Below, piece after piece: positions 15,443 to 23,953 of a DNA stretch of 64,000 bases. The notes below the pieces were generated by a model that was not told the DNA's origin, did not search any database, and was given only the letters and a program-made list of their open reading frames with translations. This DNA comes from Clostridium sp. Marseille-P299. GTDB taxonomy: Bacteria; Bacillota; Clostridia; Lachnospirales; Lachnospiraceae. The number at the start of each line of letters is the position of its first letter. Positions within the stretch are counted from its first letter, which is position 1. Position numbers and translations under genes: made by a program. Where the stretch lies: NCBI RefSeq assembly GCF_900078195.1, contig NZ_FJVE01000007.1, positions 2,601,358 through 2,665,357 of the forward strand. Reading direction: 5' to 3'.

Positions 15443-17875
15443 TCACTTGATTACTTTATCATTACCTTTTCTCTGTTCACCATACAACACACCACGTGAA
15501 CCCGTAGCGATGAAGAATCTACCAAACATTCTAGAATCTCCATCCATACTTTTTATTTCACCATACATTTGCTTCTCATTATTAATTCGTACAAAGCTCT
15601 CCCCATCATTCGTAGAACGATAAAATCCATAGACCCCATCCAAAATTGCAGCAATATATAAAACCTTATTATCCTTAAAATAATCACTATTTTTCTTAAC
15701 TCCAAGGCCAACACAAAATACCGAATCTAAATCTTTACTAATTTTTATAAATTCCAAAGAATCACTACTCTTTTGATATTCCATTCTCCATAAGCCACCA
15801 ACATTCATAGCAATAAAAAACACGCCTTCTTTTCCTGATTCCCCGCGAATCTCAATATGATTTTGGCTATCAATCAGGCTCATGTTTTGTTTTGGAAATG
15901 AAGCATCAACTCGCTTTTCATAAAATGAAATTCCACCGTCTGTACTGATAAAAATCCTAGAATCCTCAGCAAACCCATAAAAAAGTTCAGGATTTACTCG
16001 ATCCGCAAACACTTTCACTGTTAGCTCTAAAACAGGCTTATTCTCTAAATCATATACCCGACAAGGATAAAATGTTTCTCCTTCATCCTTACTATAAATC
16101 AATGCTTCTATTGGTAAAAATAAATGATTTGCTACCGCCCAAACAATCGTTTTACAATCAGAACTAAGTGCAACCCAACCAGAGTTAACATTCGGCGTCC
16201 CAATTTGTCGAAATAAACTATCTAAAAATGGAGATATCCCAAATGGTAACTTCAAATGCTTAAATGTCTTACCATTATCTTTACTTAAAATAAGACCTCC
16301 CATAGTTTTCCCGGTCCAGTTTCCTCGAGGAGTAACAACAATCCAATCCGTATTGTAATCCGAATAATCAGCATTAATGCATGTAATATATCGATTTCCA
16401 TTCTCATCGTCAAAAGAATTATCACAAGGCTTTGTTAAGTCACGAAATGCAAATCCCCCTAAATCACCTAAAATATCGATAACTAAAGTTTCACCTGCTG
16501 GTGGACTATAAACGTTAAGATGTACGGTCTCTTCGAGTCCAATGCAACAATCACTCCAGTGACTCCCCGGTAAAGTTGCATCCTCTGTAATAAATATTCC
16601 AGTTCCAGAATTCATAAAGGCTTGATTTTCATTGAATGGATTTATCTTAATATCACTACACCAATGCAATATGTTCTTGCCACCATTATATTCTGGCTTC
16701 ATATATGATGTATGAAAACTCATATTTTCTAATCCACATAAATGAATATGAAAATTATCTCCATAATCATCTGAAATAAGAACAAGGTCCCCTTTTCCTC
16801 TGCAAATAGTCGTACACATCAATAACCCTGGCTTTAAAGTACAAGTTGATATCCCACTAAACCCAAAACGATACGCCTCTTCTCCTTCATCCTCCGTATC
16901 TAAAATATATGTATATTCTTCCTCATTTACTGCGATAAAAGGGGTTATATCCTTATAATCACTTATTGTCCCAGCCTCATGAAAGGAATAACGCAAAATC
17001 CTGCCATCATAAGAATCCCCTGAATCACAACTGTATCCTTCTAGGGCAATATAAGAGTTTTCACCAGTACAAGATAAGGTTACATAAAGATATGTTCCAT
17101 CAAAGGTATAACGTTGTCCTACATAACCCGACATTCTAATATTTTTATAGAATTTTGACCTTGGTTGAATTAATTCACAAAAGGTTTTACCAGCATCATA
17201 CGAGACGTATAAACTATGTCCTCGCATTTTATCATTACTACGATTATCAATTCCCGCTGTTCCTATAACAATCGTTTGAGAGCATTCCCCCCTCTTTGAT
17301 CTAGGGTCTACAAATACAAAGGTAAGATTATGTTCATTCTTACGTCCACTACTCTCATCTAAAATCGAAATACACTCCCAAGTAAGGCCTTGATCCTTAC
17401 TTACTAATAATCCCTTAGATTGGCTTGCAAAATATATAATATTCTCATTGTTAGGATCAACAATAAGTCTTGTACCCGTCCCCCTACCTGGATTGTTTCC
17501 ATGAACTTTACAAGGCATCGTGACATAAGTAAATGTCTCTCCATAATCTTTTGAAATACAAAACATCCCATTCTCACGGTCTCCACACCCACAAGCAATA
17601 TAAAGATACGATGGATTGTTATCATCTAAACCAATTGCAGTTGGATAACTTTCACTTAAATCTTTTAAAGTTACATGGTCCATTAGAGAAACCCACTTTT
17701 TCTCTTTAAAATTATAACGATAAACTCCACCAATGTCAGTCCTCGCATATAAAATATCTGCTACCTTTTCATGAAATAAAAACCCCGTAACATATCCGCC
17801 TCCAGGAATCGGTAGATTCTTATATTGGTATGGAATACCTACCATATCTTTCTCATCTACATATACTTCACCCAT
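15443..17875 (-). CDS. GH74-like beta-propeller glycosidase without signal peptide
   Basis: 810 residues from the ATG preceded by AAAGGAGAAG; the frame extends eight codons further without support. The N terminus reads IPGGGYVTGFLFHEK followed by ILYARTDIGGVYRYN, the hallmark of family GH74 xyloglucanases and oligoxyloglucan hydrolases, with the likely catalytic Asp at D47. The second catalytic Asp is probably D471 in GDLGGFAFRDLTKP. Repeats of the Asp-box type (SKDYGETFTY, SKDQGLTWE, SYDAGKTF, STNDGESF) match two seven-bladed propellers. There is no secretion signal, anchor, carbohydrate-binding module or dockerin, so it probably acts on imported oligosaccharides in the cytoplasm. No sugar transporter is adjacent. 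Confidence 0.82.
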   Translation of the reverse strand: MGEVYVDEKDMVGIPYQYKNLPIPGGGYVTGFLFHEKVADILYARTDIGGVYRYNFKEKKWVSLMDHVTLKDLSESYPTAIGLDDNNPSYLYIACGCGDRENGMFCISKDYGETFTYVTMPCKVHGNNPGRGTGTRLIVDPNNENIIYFASQSKGLLVSKDQGLTWECISILDESSGRKNEHNLTFVFVDPRSKRGECSQTIVIGTAGIDNRSNDKMRGHSLYVSYDAGKTFCELIQPRSKFYKNIRMSGYVGQRYTFDGTYLYVTLSCTGENSYIALEGYSCDSGDSYDGRILRYSFHEAGTISDYKDITPFIAVNEEEYTYILDTEDEGEEAYRFGFSGISTCTLKPGLLMCTTICRGKGDLVLISDDYGDNFHIHLCGLENMSFHTSYMKPEYNGGKNILHWCSDIKINPFNENQAFMNSGTGIFITEDATLPGSHWSDCCIGLEETVHLNVYSPPAGETLVIDILGDLGGFAFRDLTKPCDNSFDDENGNRYITCINADYSDYNTDWIVVTPRGNWTGKTMGGLILSKDNGKTFKHLKLPFGISPFLDSLFRQIGTPNVNSGWVALSSDCKTIVWAVANHLFLPIEALIYSKDEGETFYPCRVYDLENKPVLELTVKVFADRVNPELFYGFAEDSRIFISTDGGISFYEKRVDASFPKQNMSLIDSQNHIEIRGESGKEGVFFIAMNVGGLWRMEYQKSSDSLEFIKISKDLDSVFCVGLGVKKNSDYFKDNKVLYIAAILDGVYGFYRSTNDGESFVRINNEKQMYGEIKSMDGDSRMFGRFFIATGSRGVLYGEQRKGNDKVIK

Positions 17876-18097
17876 TAATACTTCTCCTTTACAAATCATT
17901 TACTCAAACTCCCATTTTCTGTATATCTAATGATATGGTAATTTTTAGTTAGAGTCAAGTTTTGTGGAAAATTTTGGTCAAGTAATTAGAATATGATAAC
18001 CGTTTTCTAAGATGTGAATATGATAATAGTAAAAGGTATTAATGCCTTATTCAATTTTAAATGTTTTATATTTATTGAATACATGCATGGAGGTTAT

Positions 18098-18670
18098 ATG
18101 GCTATACGGATATTTATTGATCAAGGACATAACCCTGGTGGTATTAATGGTGGTGCAACCGGATTTGGAATTAACGAACAAGATGTTACATTTAATGTAG
18201 GAATGTTTCTTGCGGACCTCTTACGTGATGATCCACGTTTTGAGGTAAGAACATCAAGGCAAACAATTACAGAAATTATTGGAACAAACAATTCTACTAG
18301 TTTAAGAGAACGTGTTAGAATGGCCAATGAATGGCCAGCAGACTATTTTATAAGTATTCATTGCAATGCTAACGTAAACCCGAATGTAAATGGTTCGGAA
18401 GTATACGTTTACGCCCTTTATACGGAAGCATACAATTTTGGCCAATCGATTCTAACTTCCATGGTTGATTTGGTAGGTACGAAAAATAATGGTGTCTTAG
18501 CAAATCCTTCCCTCTATGTTCTTAGAAGAACGCAGATGCCTTCTGTATTAGTAGAACTTGCTTATATTACAAATTATGAAGATAATCTATTACTTCAAAA
18601 TGATCAATGGACATTTGCTTATGGTATTTATCTAGGTATTTTAAACTATTTTGGATTTTCAGAGTTATAA
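18098..18670 (+). CDS. N-acetylmuramoyl-L-alanine amidase (Amidase_3)
   Basis: 190 residues from MAIRIFIDQGHNPGG, chosen because GGAGG lies directly upstream; the frame extends 28 codons further without a site. Zinc-amidase motifs are all present: IDQGHNPGG with the first His, GFGINEQDVTFNVG with Glu, YFISIHCNAN with the second His, and SVLVELAYITNYEDN with the catalytic Glu. No signal peptide and no cell-wall-binding repeats are seen, which resembles mother-cell lysis or sporulation amidases such as CwlC. It cleaves the bond between N-acetylmuramate and L-Ala in peptidoglycan. Single gene. Confidence 0.9.
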   Translation: MAIRIFIDQGHNPGGINGGATGFGINEQDVTFNVGMFLADLLRDDPRFEVRTSRQTITEIIGTNNSTSLRERVRMANEWPADYFISIHCNANVNPNVNGSEVYVYALYTEAYNFGQSILTSMVDLVGTKNNGVLANPSLYVLRRTQMPSVLVELAYITNYEDNLLLQNDQWTFAYGIYLGILNYFGFSEL

Positions 18671-18677
18671 AAAAGAA

Positions 18678-18719
18678 GCTGTTGTAAACTATGGAACATT
18701 ATTCCTAATTTACAACAGC
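18678..18719. terminator. bidirectional terminator
   Basis: A perfect 11-bp stem GCTGTTGTAAA/TTTACAACAGC. On the minus strand it is followed by TTCTTTTTT. It serves the converging amidase and secreted-protein genes. Confidence 0.88.
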
Positions 18720-18728
18720 CTCTATTTA

Positions 18729-19955
18729 TTATTTTTCGTTGGTTGTATAAGTTACCGTAAATGATGTACTAATGGATGGTAGCTTTAAACTAGTTTTTGT
18801 TGTTTCTGAAATTCCCTTGTATCTTACATAGACTTTACTACCTGCAGGTGCTGTTTTTGCAGTAAAGCTAATGGCTTTACTTGACGTAACATTTTTCCAA
18901 GCTGCGGTATTTTCATCAAAAGTTTCCCCTTGCTTAACAACTACATATTGATATGGATTACTTGCGCTAGCATCCGCAAATGTTAAATTGTACTTGCTAG
19001 ACGTATATCCTTCAATGATTTCAGTAGGTGCAGTTCTTTGAGCCGGTATTGTTAAAGTTTGAGTTTTTGAATACGGCTTAGTATCTGTTTCTTCATATCG
19101 GAATAAAATAACTACCTCTTTGGTTACTGCAAATTTACTAGATTTAGCAGTTGAAGGTATGATTTCATCTAATGTCATATTCTTCATCGCATTGGTCCAT
19201 TTTTTACTATTGGTTAATACACCATCAACAGAATATATTTGATATTCCATGGCATCCGTTGTTGATAACGTTAATTTAGTTACATTTACAGAAACTTTTG
19301 GTGCATTATCTCTTTTTGTTAACGTTACAGCAACTTCTTTGCTTGGTCTATCTCCCATATCACTTTCAGAAGTACCAACGATTTGAGGTATTCTAACATA
19401 AATTTTTGTTCCATTCACACGAAGTGCTTCTAATTGGTCTAAAAATTCATCTTCACCATATTGAGAAATATCAACAGGGTCGCTCCAATCATAAGAAGTC
19501 GCTTTTCTCCACTGGAATGCATAGGCACCATCTTCATTATCAAAGACTAAATTTCCCGTTAATTTATCAAATTTTACAGATAGTTTCTGATTACCAGCTG
19601 GAATAATTGCAGAAATTACGGAATCATTCTCGCTACCCTTTAATTTCATAGTGTAATCCGCTGTGCTTTTTACCCATGATATATCAAGATAAATAAAGCC
19701 ATTGCTTGAAGAGCCTTCGACTTCGTTCCACGTTTTCCCATTGGAATCAGAGTAAAATACTTTTTGATTTCCATTGAGCGCGATTTTCATCTCTAATGTA
19801 TCATAATCTACACTAGCAATGCTTACTTCCGATGCATCCTTTGCACTTGCAACCATAGGAGATGCAAGAGCGAATAGCCCACATAGTAAGATGCTAAACA
19901 TTGCATATTTAATTATGTTTAGAGTATTTACTTGATTTGCTTTTTCTTTACTCAT
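18729..19955 (-). CDS. secreted repeat protein, shorter tandem paralogue
   Basis: 408 residues with a signal peptide: a polar 16-residue head, then YAMFSILLCGLFALASPMVASAKD with a likely cleavage after ASA. The mature protein aligns by eye with the N-terminal half of its upstream neighbour: VSIASVDYDTLEMKI, YLDISWVKSTADYTMKLKG, GTSESDMGDRPSKEVAVTLTKR and APAGSKVYVRYKG. No enzymatic motif, anchor or LPxTG signal is seen. It probably forms extracellular beta-sandwich modules. It is the second gene of a two-gene operon, 11 bp after the longer paralogue. I do not recognise a characterised family. Confidence 0.7.
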   Translation of the reverse strand: MSKEKANQVNTLNIIKYAMFSILLCGLFALASPMVASAKDASEVSIASVDYDTLEMKIALNGNQKVFYSDSNGKTWNEVEGSSSNGFIYLDISWVKSTADYTMKLKGSENDSVISAIIPAGNQKLSVKFDKLTGNLVFDNEDGAYAFQWRKATSYDWSDPVDISQYGEDEFLDQLEALRVNGTKIYVRIPQIVGTSESDMGDRPSKEVAVTLTKRDNAPKVSVNVTKLTLSTTDAMEYQIYSVDGVLTNSKKWTNAMKNMTLDEIIPSTAKSSKFAVTKEVVILFRYEETDTKPYSKTQTLTIPAQRTAPTEIIEGYTSSKYNLTFADASASNPYQYVVVKQGETFDENTAAWKNVTSSKAISFTAKTAPAGSKVYVRYKGISETTKTSLKLPSISTSFTVTYTTNEK

Positions 19956-19966
19956 TCAATCACTCC

Positions 19967-22207
19967 CTATCTTACAACTGTAATTTTATAATTTGTAATA
20001 ATTGTCTTAAATACTTCCCCTGACTTTTTCTTTAAGGTTACTTTTACAAAATCACTAAAACTACTGCTGCTTGTAAAATTAAGTTCATCAATCATATTTG
20101 CAATTGATAGAGTTAATTTTGTTTCATTATCCGAAGTTGTATAACTACCCATGATTTCTTTATCATTCCATTTTACATCAGAAAGAATTAAATCATATTT
20201 CTCATAAATACCCTTGTCAATCGTCAATGATATTACAGGATTTGCAATGTCATCGGATGTACTTTCTGTCTCTAGGGCTGCTAAATATGCTCCAGCTGAA
20301 ACACCAAATCCACTAGAAGGACTAGTAGTTGTTACAATTGGTTTTACATTTAAAGTAATACCTGAGGAAATTACTTCTTCACTGCTTAAAGTAATAACAA
20401 AAGGAATCTCAGTTCCTAATTTTGCAAAGGTTAATGTATCTTCGATTTTATCAAACTGTGCTTTATTACTAATAATAACTCTAATTTCAAGATCTTGTGT
20501 ATCTTTTATTTGATTAAACTCAACGTCTTGATTGTTATATGTAATCTTAGAAACCGTTACCCCTTCTTTTTTCACACTATTTAAGTCTAAAACAAATTCT
20601 ATACTTTCATCTAAGGCGATATCTAAATATTTTTCATATTTTTTCTTCTCTACGATAGTAGTAGCAGGTGAAATATAAAGTGTAACTCCATCACGGATAA
20701 CCTCACCATTGCTTAGTGTGATCACAGCTGTTAAAGTCGTATCTAAATTAGAAGAAATCGCTTCTAAATCTGCTACACTTGTAATCGTAACATCCATTGC
20801 ATACATATTTGATTCAGAAATAAATTTTGCCTTCTTCGTGGTAAATGTAACATCCGTTCCATTAAACTTAATAGAAGAAATTGTTGTATCTTTCGTTGGT
20901 ACTGTAAGTGCAAAACTAAATGTTGTGTCAACTCCACTTACCTTCTTTAATTCTACATTCTCTACAGATGATGCAGAAGGGTATCCCCCAATTGTAGTCT
21001 TATATGGAACAGATGGTAAGCTCGTTGCTGTTGCTTTCTTACGTATAAAAATCTTTGATCCTGCAGGAGCGTCTTCCTCCTTAATTACTACACTAGGAGA
21101 GGTAACTTCTACCCATGTTGCACTATCCTCAAGAGATCGTTCTACTTTTACAATGGTATATTCGTAAGGATTCGTTGCAGATGCTTCTCCAAGAGTTACT
21201 TTTTCTCCATCCACGGTAATTTCCTTTTTCGTTATATTAAGTTTACATTGGGTTGACCCTATGTATTCAATTTCAATATTATCCGATTTTGTTATCTCTT
21301 GAGCCGGTATTGTAATTGTAGTACGTCCAGAAGCAACCTTACTCATTGTTGCTTTTAAGCGAATATCAATCATAACATCCTTTGGCTCTTTATTTGTCTC
21401 GCTATAATAAGCAAGGGCTGCAATATCTTTCATATCCAAAGTACTTGTTTTAGCATTGATCCATTCCTCGCTAGAAGCATCCTTATATTGCATCGTACTC
21501 TTTATTGGTATTATACCTTTAGCAAAGTCTGCGTTGATACTTGGAGCTGTTGCACGCTTTGTTATTTTTAATGCAGTTTCTTTACTTGGTCTACTACCAG
21601 TATCCGTTTCACTTGTTCCTGGCACCTGCCCTAATCTAAAATATAAGGTAATTCCCTGTAGACTAAAACGTTCTACATCATTTTGGAATGCCTGTATATC
21701 ATCATAATTATCAATTCTTATTGTATTCCATACGGTAGTGTTTTCTTTTCTCCAATAAACTTCTTTCGCCTCACCGTAATTCATAAAACGTATAATGTTT
21801 GTTGTATAATCTAGAGATACTCGAAATGAGCTAACTTGCTTCGGCAAAACTACTGTAATTGGAGTCGTGGATTTATCTCCCTTTAAAGAAAGAACATAAG
21901 AGCTAGTCTTACTAATCCATGAGATATCCATTGTGATTAAGTGTGTTTTACTGTCTATTTTTCCATAAACAGTATCCCATGTACTTTGTGATTTATTCGA
22001 ATAATAAATCTGCGTGTCCAAAGGATTTGCTTTAATTGTAATTGTTTCTGCATCATAGTCAATTGCAACTACACTTACTGAATTTCCAGCTGCTTTCGCA
22101 TATCCATGATATACAAAAAGCATTGTACCAAGTGTGATGGCAAATGCAGCAAAGAAAACTATGATTTTTTTTCTTTTAAATGTCTGGCCATTTTTAATAT
22201 GTTCCAT
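19967..22207 (-). CDS. secreted repeat protein, longer tandem paralogue
   Basis: 746 residues from the ATG preceded by GGGAGGAAAAG; an upstream ATG in frame lacks a site. The Lys-rich head and IIVFFAAFAITLGTMLFVY form a signal peptide ending near AKAA. About residues 40-410 match the shorter paralogue (VSVVAIDYDAETITIK, MDISWISKTSSYVLSLKG, GTSETDTGSRPSKETALKITKR, APAGSKIFIRKKA). The rest holds about three further 90-residue repeats, each with a V-S-x-I-x-F/Y-N-x-x-D-V core and an S-x-E/G-E-V-I-x-x-G-I/V-T-L end. No anchor seen. Upstream lie a presumed promoter and the pflA terminator. Confidence 0.7.
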   Translation of the reverse strand: MEHIKNGQTFKRKKIIVFFAAFAITLGTMLFVYHGYAKAAGNSVSVVAIDYDAETITIKANPLDTQIYYSNKSQSTWDTVYGKIDSKTHLITMDISWISKTSSYVLSLKGDKSTTPITVVLPKQVSSFRVSLDYTTNIIRFMNYGEAKEVYWRKENTTVWNTIRIDNYDDIQAFQNDVERFSLQGITLYFRLGQVPGTSETDTGSRPSKETALKITKRATAPSINADFAKGIIPIKSTMQYKDASSEEWINAKTSTLDMKDIAALAYYSETNKEPKDVMIDIRLKATMSKVASGRTTITIPAQEITKSDNIEIEYIGSTQCKLNITKKEITVDGEKVTLGEASATNPYEYTIVKVERSLEDSATWVEVTSPSVVIKEEDAPAGSKIFIRKKATATSLPSVPYKTTIGGYPSASSVENVELKKVSGVDTTFSFALTVPTKDTTISSIKFNGTDVTFTTKKAKFISESNMYAMDVTITSVADLEAISSNLDTTLTAVITLSNGEVIRDGVTLYISPATTIVEKKKYEKYLDIALDESIEFVLDLNSVKKEGVTVSKITYNNQDVEFNQIKDTQDLEIRVIISNKAQFDKIEDTLTFAKLGTEIPFVITLSSEEVISSGITLNVKPIVTTTSPSSGFGVSAGAYLAALETESTSDDIANPVISLTIDKGIYEKYDLILSDVKWNDKEIMGSYTTSDNETKLTLSIANMIDELNFTSSSSFSDFVKVTLKKKSGEVFKTIITNYKITVVR

Positions 22208-22372
22208 CTTTTCCTCCCTTGTTTCGTGAACTTGACGGAAAGCTCGTCCTTGAATTTCTGTCATCACCAAATTATATGTTCACATTACACAGTTTCATCC
22301 TTGTGTATAATGCAAAATAATACGCCTATTCTATATATCGTATATATTCATTAAAACTTTAGATAAATATTG

Positions 22373-22475
22373 AAAAAAAGACTATTACATAGACTTTTTT
22401 CCTACTTACATTTTATATTTTTGTCTTCACAAAAATATATGAAATTACATTAGGAAACGAATCTATGCAATAGTC
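22373..22475 (-). terminator. long-loop terminator of pflA
   Basis: Arms of 14 nt (GACTATTACATAGA at 22380-22393, TCTATGCAATAGTC at 22462-22475) with one mismatch. On the minus strand seven T residues follow. The loop is about 68 nt, longer than usual. Confidence 0.6.
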
Positions 22476-22484
22476 ATATAATCC

Positions 22485-23222
22485 TTAATTATTTAATGCT
22501 TCCTTACGAGCCTTTAATATAATTTCTTTTGCTTTTATTGCCTCTTCTTTCGTTGCGCTTTCATAGCCCTTTAGTGGATATTCCATACCTAATTGCTCAT
22601 ATTTTGTTATTCCCATCGTATGATATGGTAGTACATCTAAAGCTTTAACGTATTTTAATTCAGCTAAGAACTTACCAAGTCCTACTAGGTATTCTTCTTT
22701 ATCCGTAATTCCTGGAACTATTACTTGACGAACCCAAAATGGCTTTTCTTTCTTATTTAAATACCTTGCAAATTCAATTATATTTTTATTTGAATGCCCC
22801 GTTAATTTCTTATGTTCTTCATCATCAATATGCTTAATATCTAATAATACTAAGTCAGTTACCTCAAGTAACTCATCAATTTCTTTCGTATTATCCGGTC
22901 GAAATGTCACACCAGATGTATCTATACAAGTGTGAATCCCCTTTTTCTTTGCTTTTGTAAATAAATCTATTATGAATTTTATTTGTAGAAGTGGTTCACC
23001 TCCGGTAACAGTGATTCCACCACCCTTTAAAAACTCTTTATATGAATCATATTCTTTTAGTATATCATCAGCTTCTCTAAGAGTCCCGCCTTCATACTTC
23101 CATGTATCTGGATTATGGCAATAGAGACAACGCATTGGGCAGCCTTGTGTAAAAACTACAAAACGAATGCCAGGGCCATCCACTGTACCAAAAGATTCTG
23201 TCGAATGAATTCTTCCTTGCAT
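22485..23222 (-). CDS. pflA: pyruvate formate-lyase activating enzyme
   Basis: 245 residues from MQGRIHSTESFGTVDGPGIRF, with AAAGGAG seven nt upstream; the open frame extends 27 codons further. The radical SAM cluster motif is CPMRCLYCHNPDTW (CxxxCxxC). GGGITVTGGEPLLQ is the usual glycine-rich SAM-binding loop, and DLVLLDIKHIDDEEHKKLTG and WVRQVIVPGITD are typical of PflA. It generates the 5'-deoxyadenosyl radical that abstracts hydrogen from the glycyl-radical site. Here that site is on a separate polypeptide at 23439. It has its own promoter and is separated from the pfl genes by a terminator. Confidence 0.95.
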   Translation of the reverse strand: MQGRIHSTESFGTVDGPGIRFVVFTQGCPMRCLYCHNPDTWKYEGGTLREADDILKEYDSYKEFLKGGGITVTGGEPLLQIKFIIDLFTKAKKKGIHTCIDTSGVTFRPDNTKEIDELLEVTDLVLLDIKHIDDEEHKKLTGHSNKNIIEFARYLNKKEKPFWVRQVIVPGITDKEEYLVGLGKFLAELKYVKALDVLPYHTMGITKYEQLGMEYPLKGYESATKEEAIKAKEIILKARKEALNN

Positions 23223-23256
23223 AATAAGCTCCTTTCCGTACGTCACATACCAATCT

Positions 23257-23285
23257 ATTGTATTATATATATTAACAAATGTAAA
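23257..23285 (-). promoter_or_regulatory. promoter of pflA
   Basis: TTTACA, 17 bp, TACAAT on the minus strand, ending 34 bp before the pflA start codon. Confidence 0.6.
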
Positions 23286-23394
23286 TCTATCTTTTCCAAT
23301 CAATAAAGACTGTTACCAAACTAAGCATTAATGCCAAAAACGTAGCGAGTTATCTGCTTTTGATCTGTTTAGCTTTTGACATCAAATCCTCTAA

Positions 23395-23429
23395 CTAAAA
23401 AAGTCCCCAGCTTAAAGAAGCAGGGGACT
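23395..23429 (-). terminator. terminator of the split pfl operon
   Basis: AGTCCCC pairs with GGGGACT and an inner AGCTT/AAGC-like stem. TTTTTT follows on the minus strand. Confidence 0.9.
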
Positions 23430-23438
23430 CTTTAAAAA

Positions 23439-23675
23439 TTACATTGCCTCGTGGAATGTACGTGCAATTACATCGTCTTGTTGTTCTTTTGTTAACTTAA
23501 TGAAGTTTACTGCATAACCAGATACACGAACAGTTAACTGAGGATATTTTTCTGGATGAGCCTGTGCATCAAGTAATGTCTCTTTTGTAAAGACATTAAC
23601 ATTTAAATGATGTCCTCCTTTTTCAACATATCCATCTAATAATGAAACTAAATTATCTACTTGTTGAGTTGCCAT
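23439..23675 (-). CDS. stand-alone glycyl-radical subunit of pyruvate formate-lyase
   Basis: 78 residues corresponding to the extreme C terminus of pyruvate formate-lyase. [21 protein letters not shown] is followed by [30 protein letters not shown], with the radical Gly at G53 in RVSGYAV. The end [17 protein letters not shown] matches the family's C terminus. In a normal enzyme (about 750 residues) this segment is fused to the body. The only similar free-standing proteins I know are GrcA/YfiD and a phage T4 homologue, which rescue damaged PFL. Here the neighbouring body gene lacks the segment, so this protein is probably obligatory. An AGGAG lies seven nt upstream. Confidence 0.88.
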   Translation of the reverse strand: MATQQVDNLVSLLDGYVEKGGHHLNVNVFTKETLLDAQAHPEKYPQLTVRVSGYAVNFIKLTKEQQDDVIARTFHEAM

Positions 23676-23690
23676 ATGAATTCTCCTTTC

Positions 23691-23906
23691 TTATTCATCG
23701 ATTCCTTTATGAAGGGTTGGTACTGCACATGCCATATTCCCTTTGCAACAATCACTACTTTGGTAAGTTTCCACATAAACTTCTTCATTCAACAATGATT
23801 CAGCATCACTTGAATCATCTGAAACAACATTCATGTGACCACCGCCATTTGCAACAAAGTTATCTAACATGGAAATTAATTCTTCAATTCTTTCTTGTTC
23901 AGTCAT
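23691..23906 (-). CDS. 71-residue glycyl-segment look-alike with Cys cluster, between the PFL parts
   Basis: Start at ATG 23906, eight nt after AAAGGGTGG; a GTG four codons earlier overlaps the ribosome binding site. Residues 6-27 (RIEELISMLDNFVANGGGHMNV) resemble the start of the glycyl-radical segment ([19 protein letters not shown]). The similarity then ends. In place of RVSGYAV there is an acidic stretch and a C-terminal SSDCCKGNMACAVP with C53, C54 and C60. It therefore looks like a duplicated and diverged segment that cannot carry the radical. Possible roles are a structural spacer, a redox or metal sensor, or a blocker of the active site. No family recognised. It is co-transcribed with both PFL parts. 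Confidence 0.75.
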   Translation of the reverse strand: MTEQERIEELISMLDNFVANGGGHMNVVSDDSSDAESLLNEEVYVETYQSSDCCKGNMACAVPTLHKGIDE

Positions 23907-23953
23907 TACCGTAACCACCCTTTCTACATTTTGACACGGGATCGTTATTTTTC

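Noticed and set aside
20709..21167. Long plus-strand ORFs across the secreted paralogues
   Set aside because: Antisense shadows caused by Thr/Val-rich repeats on the minus strand, without start sites or recognisable domains.
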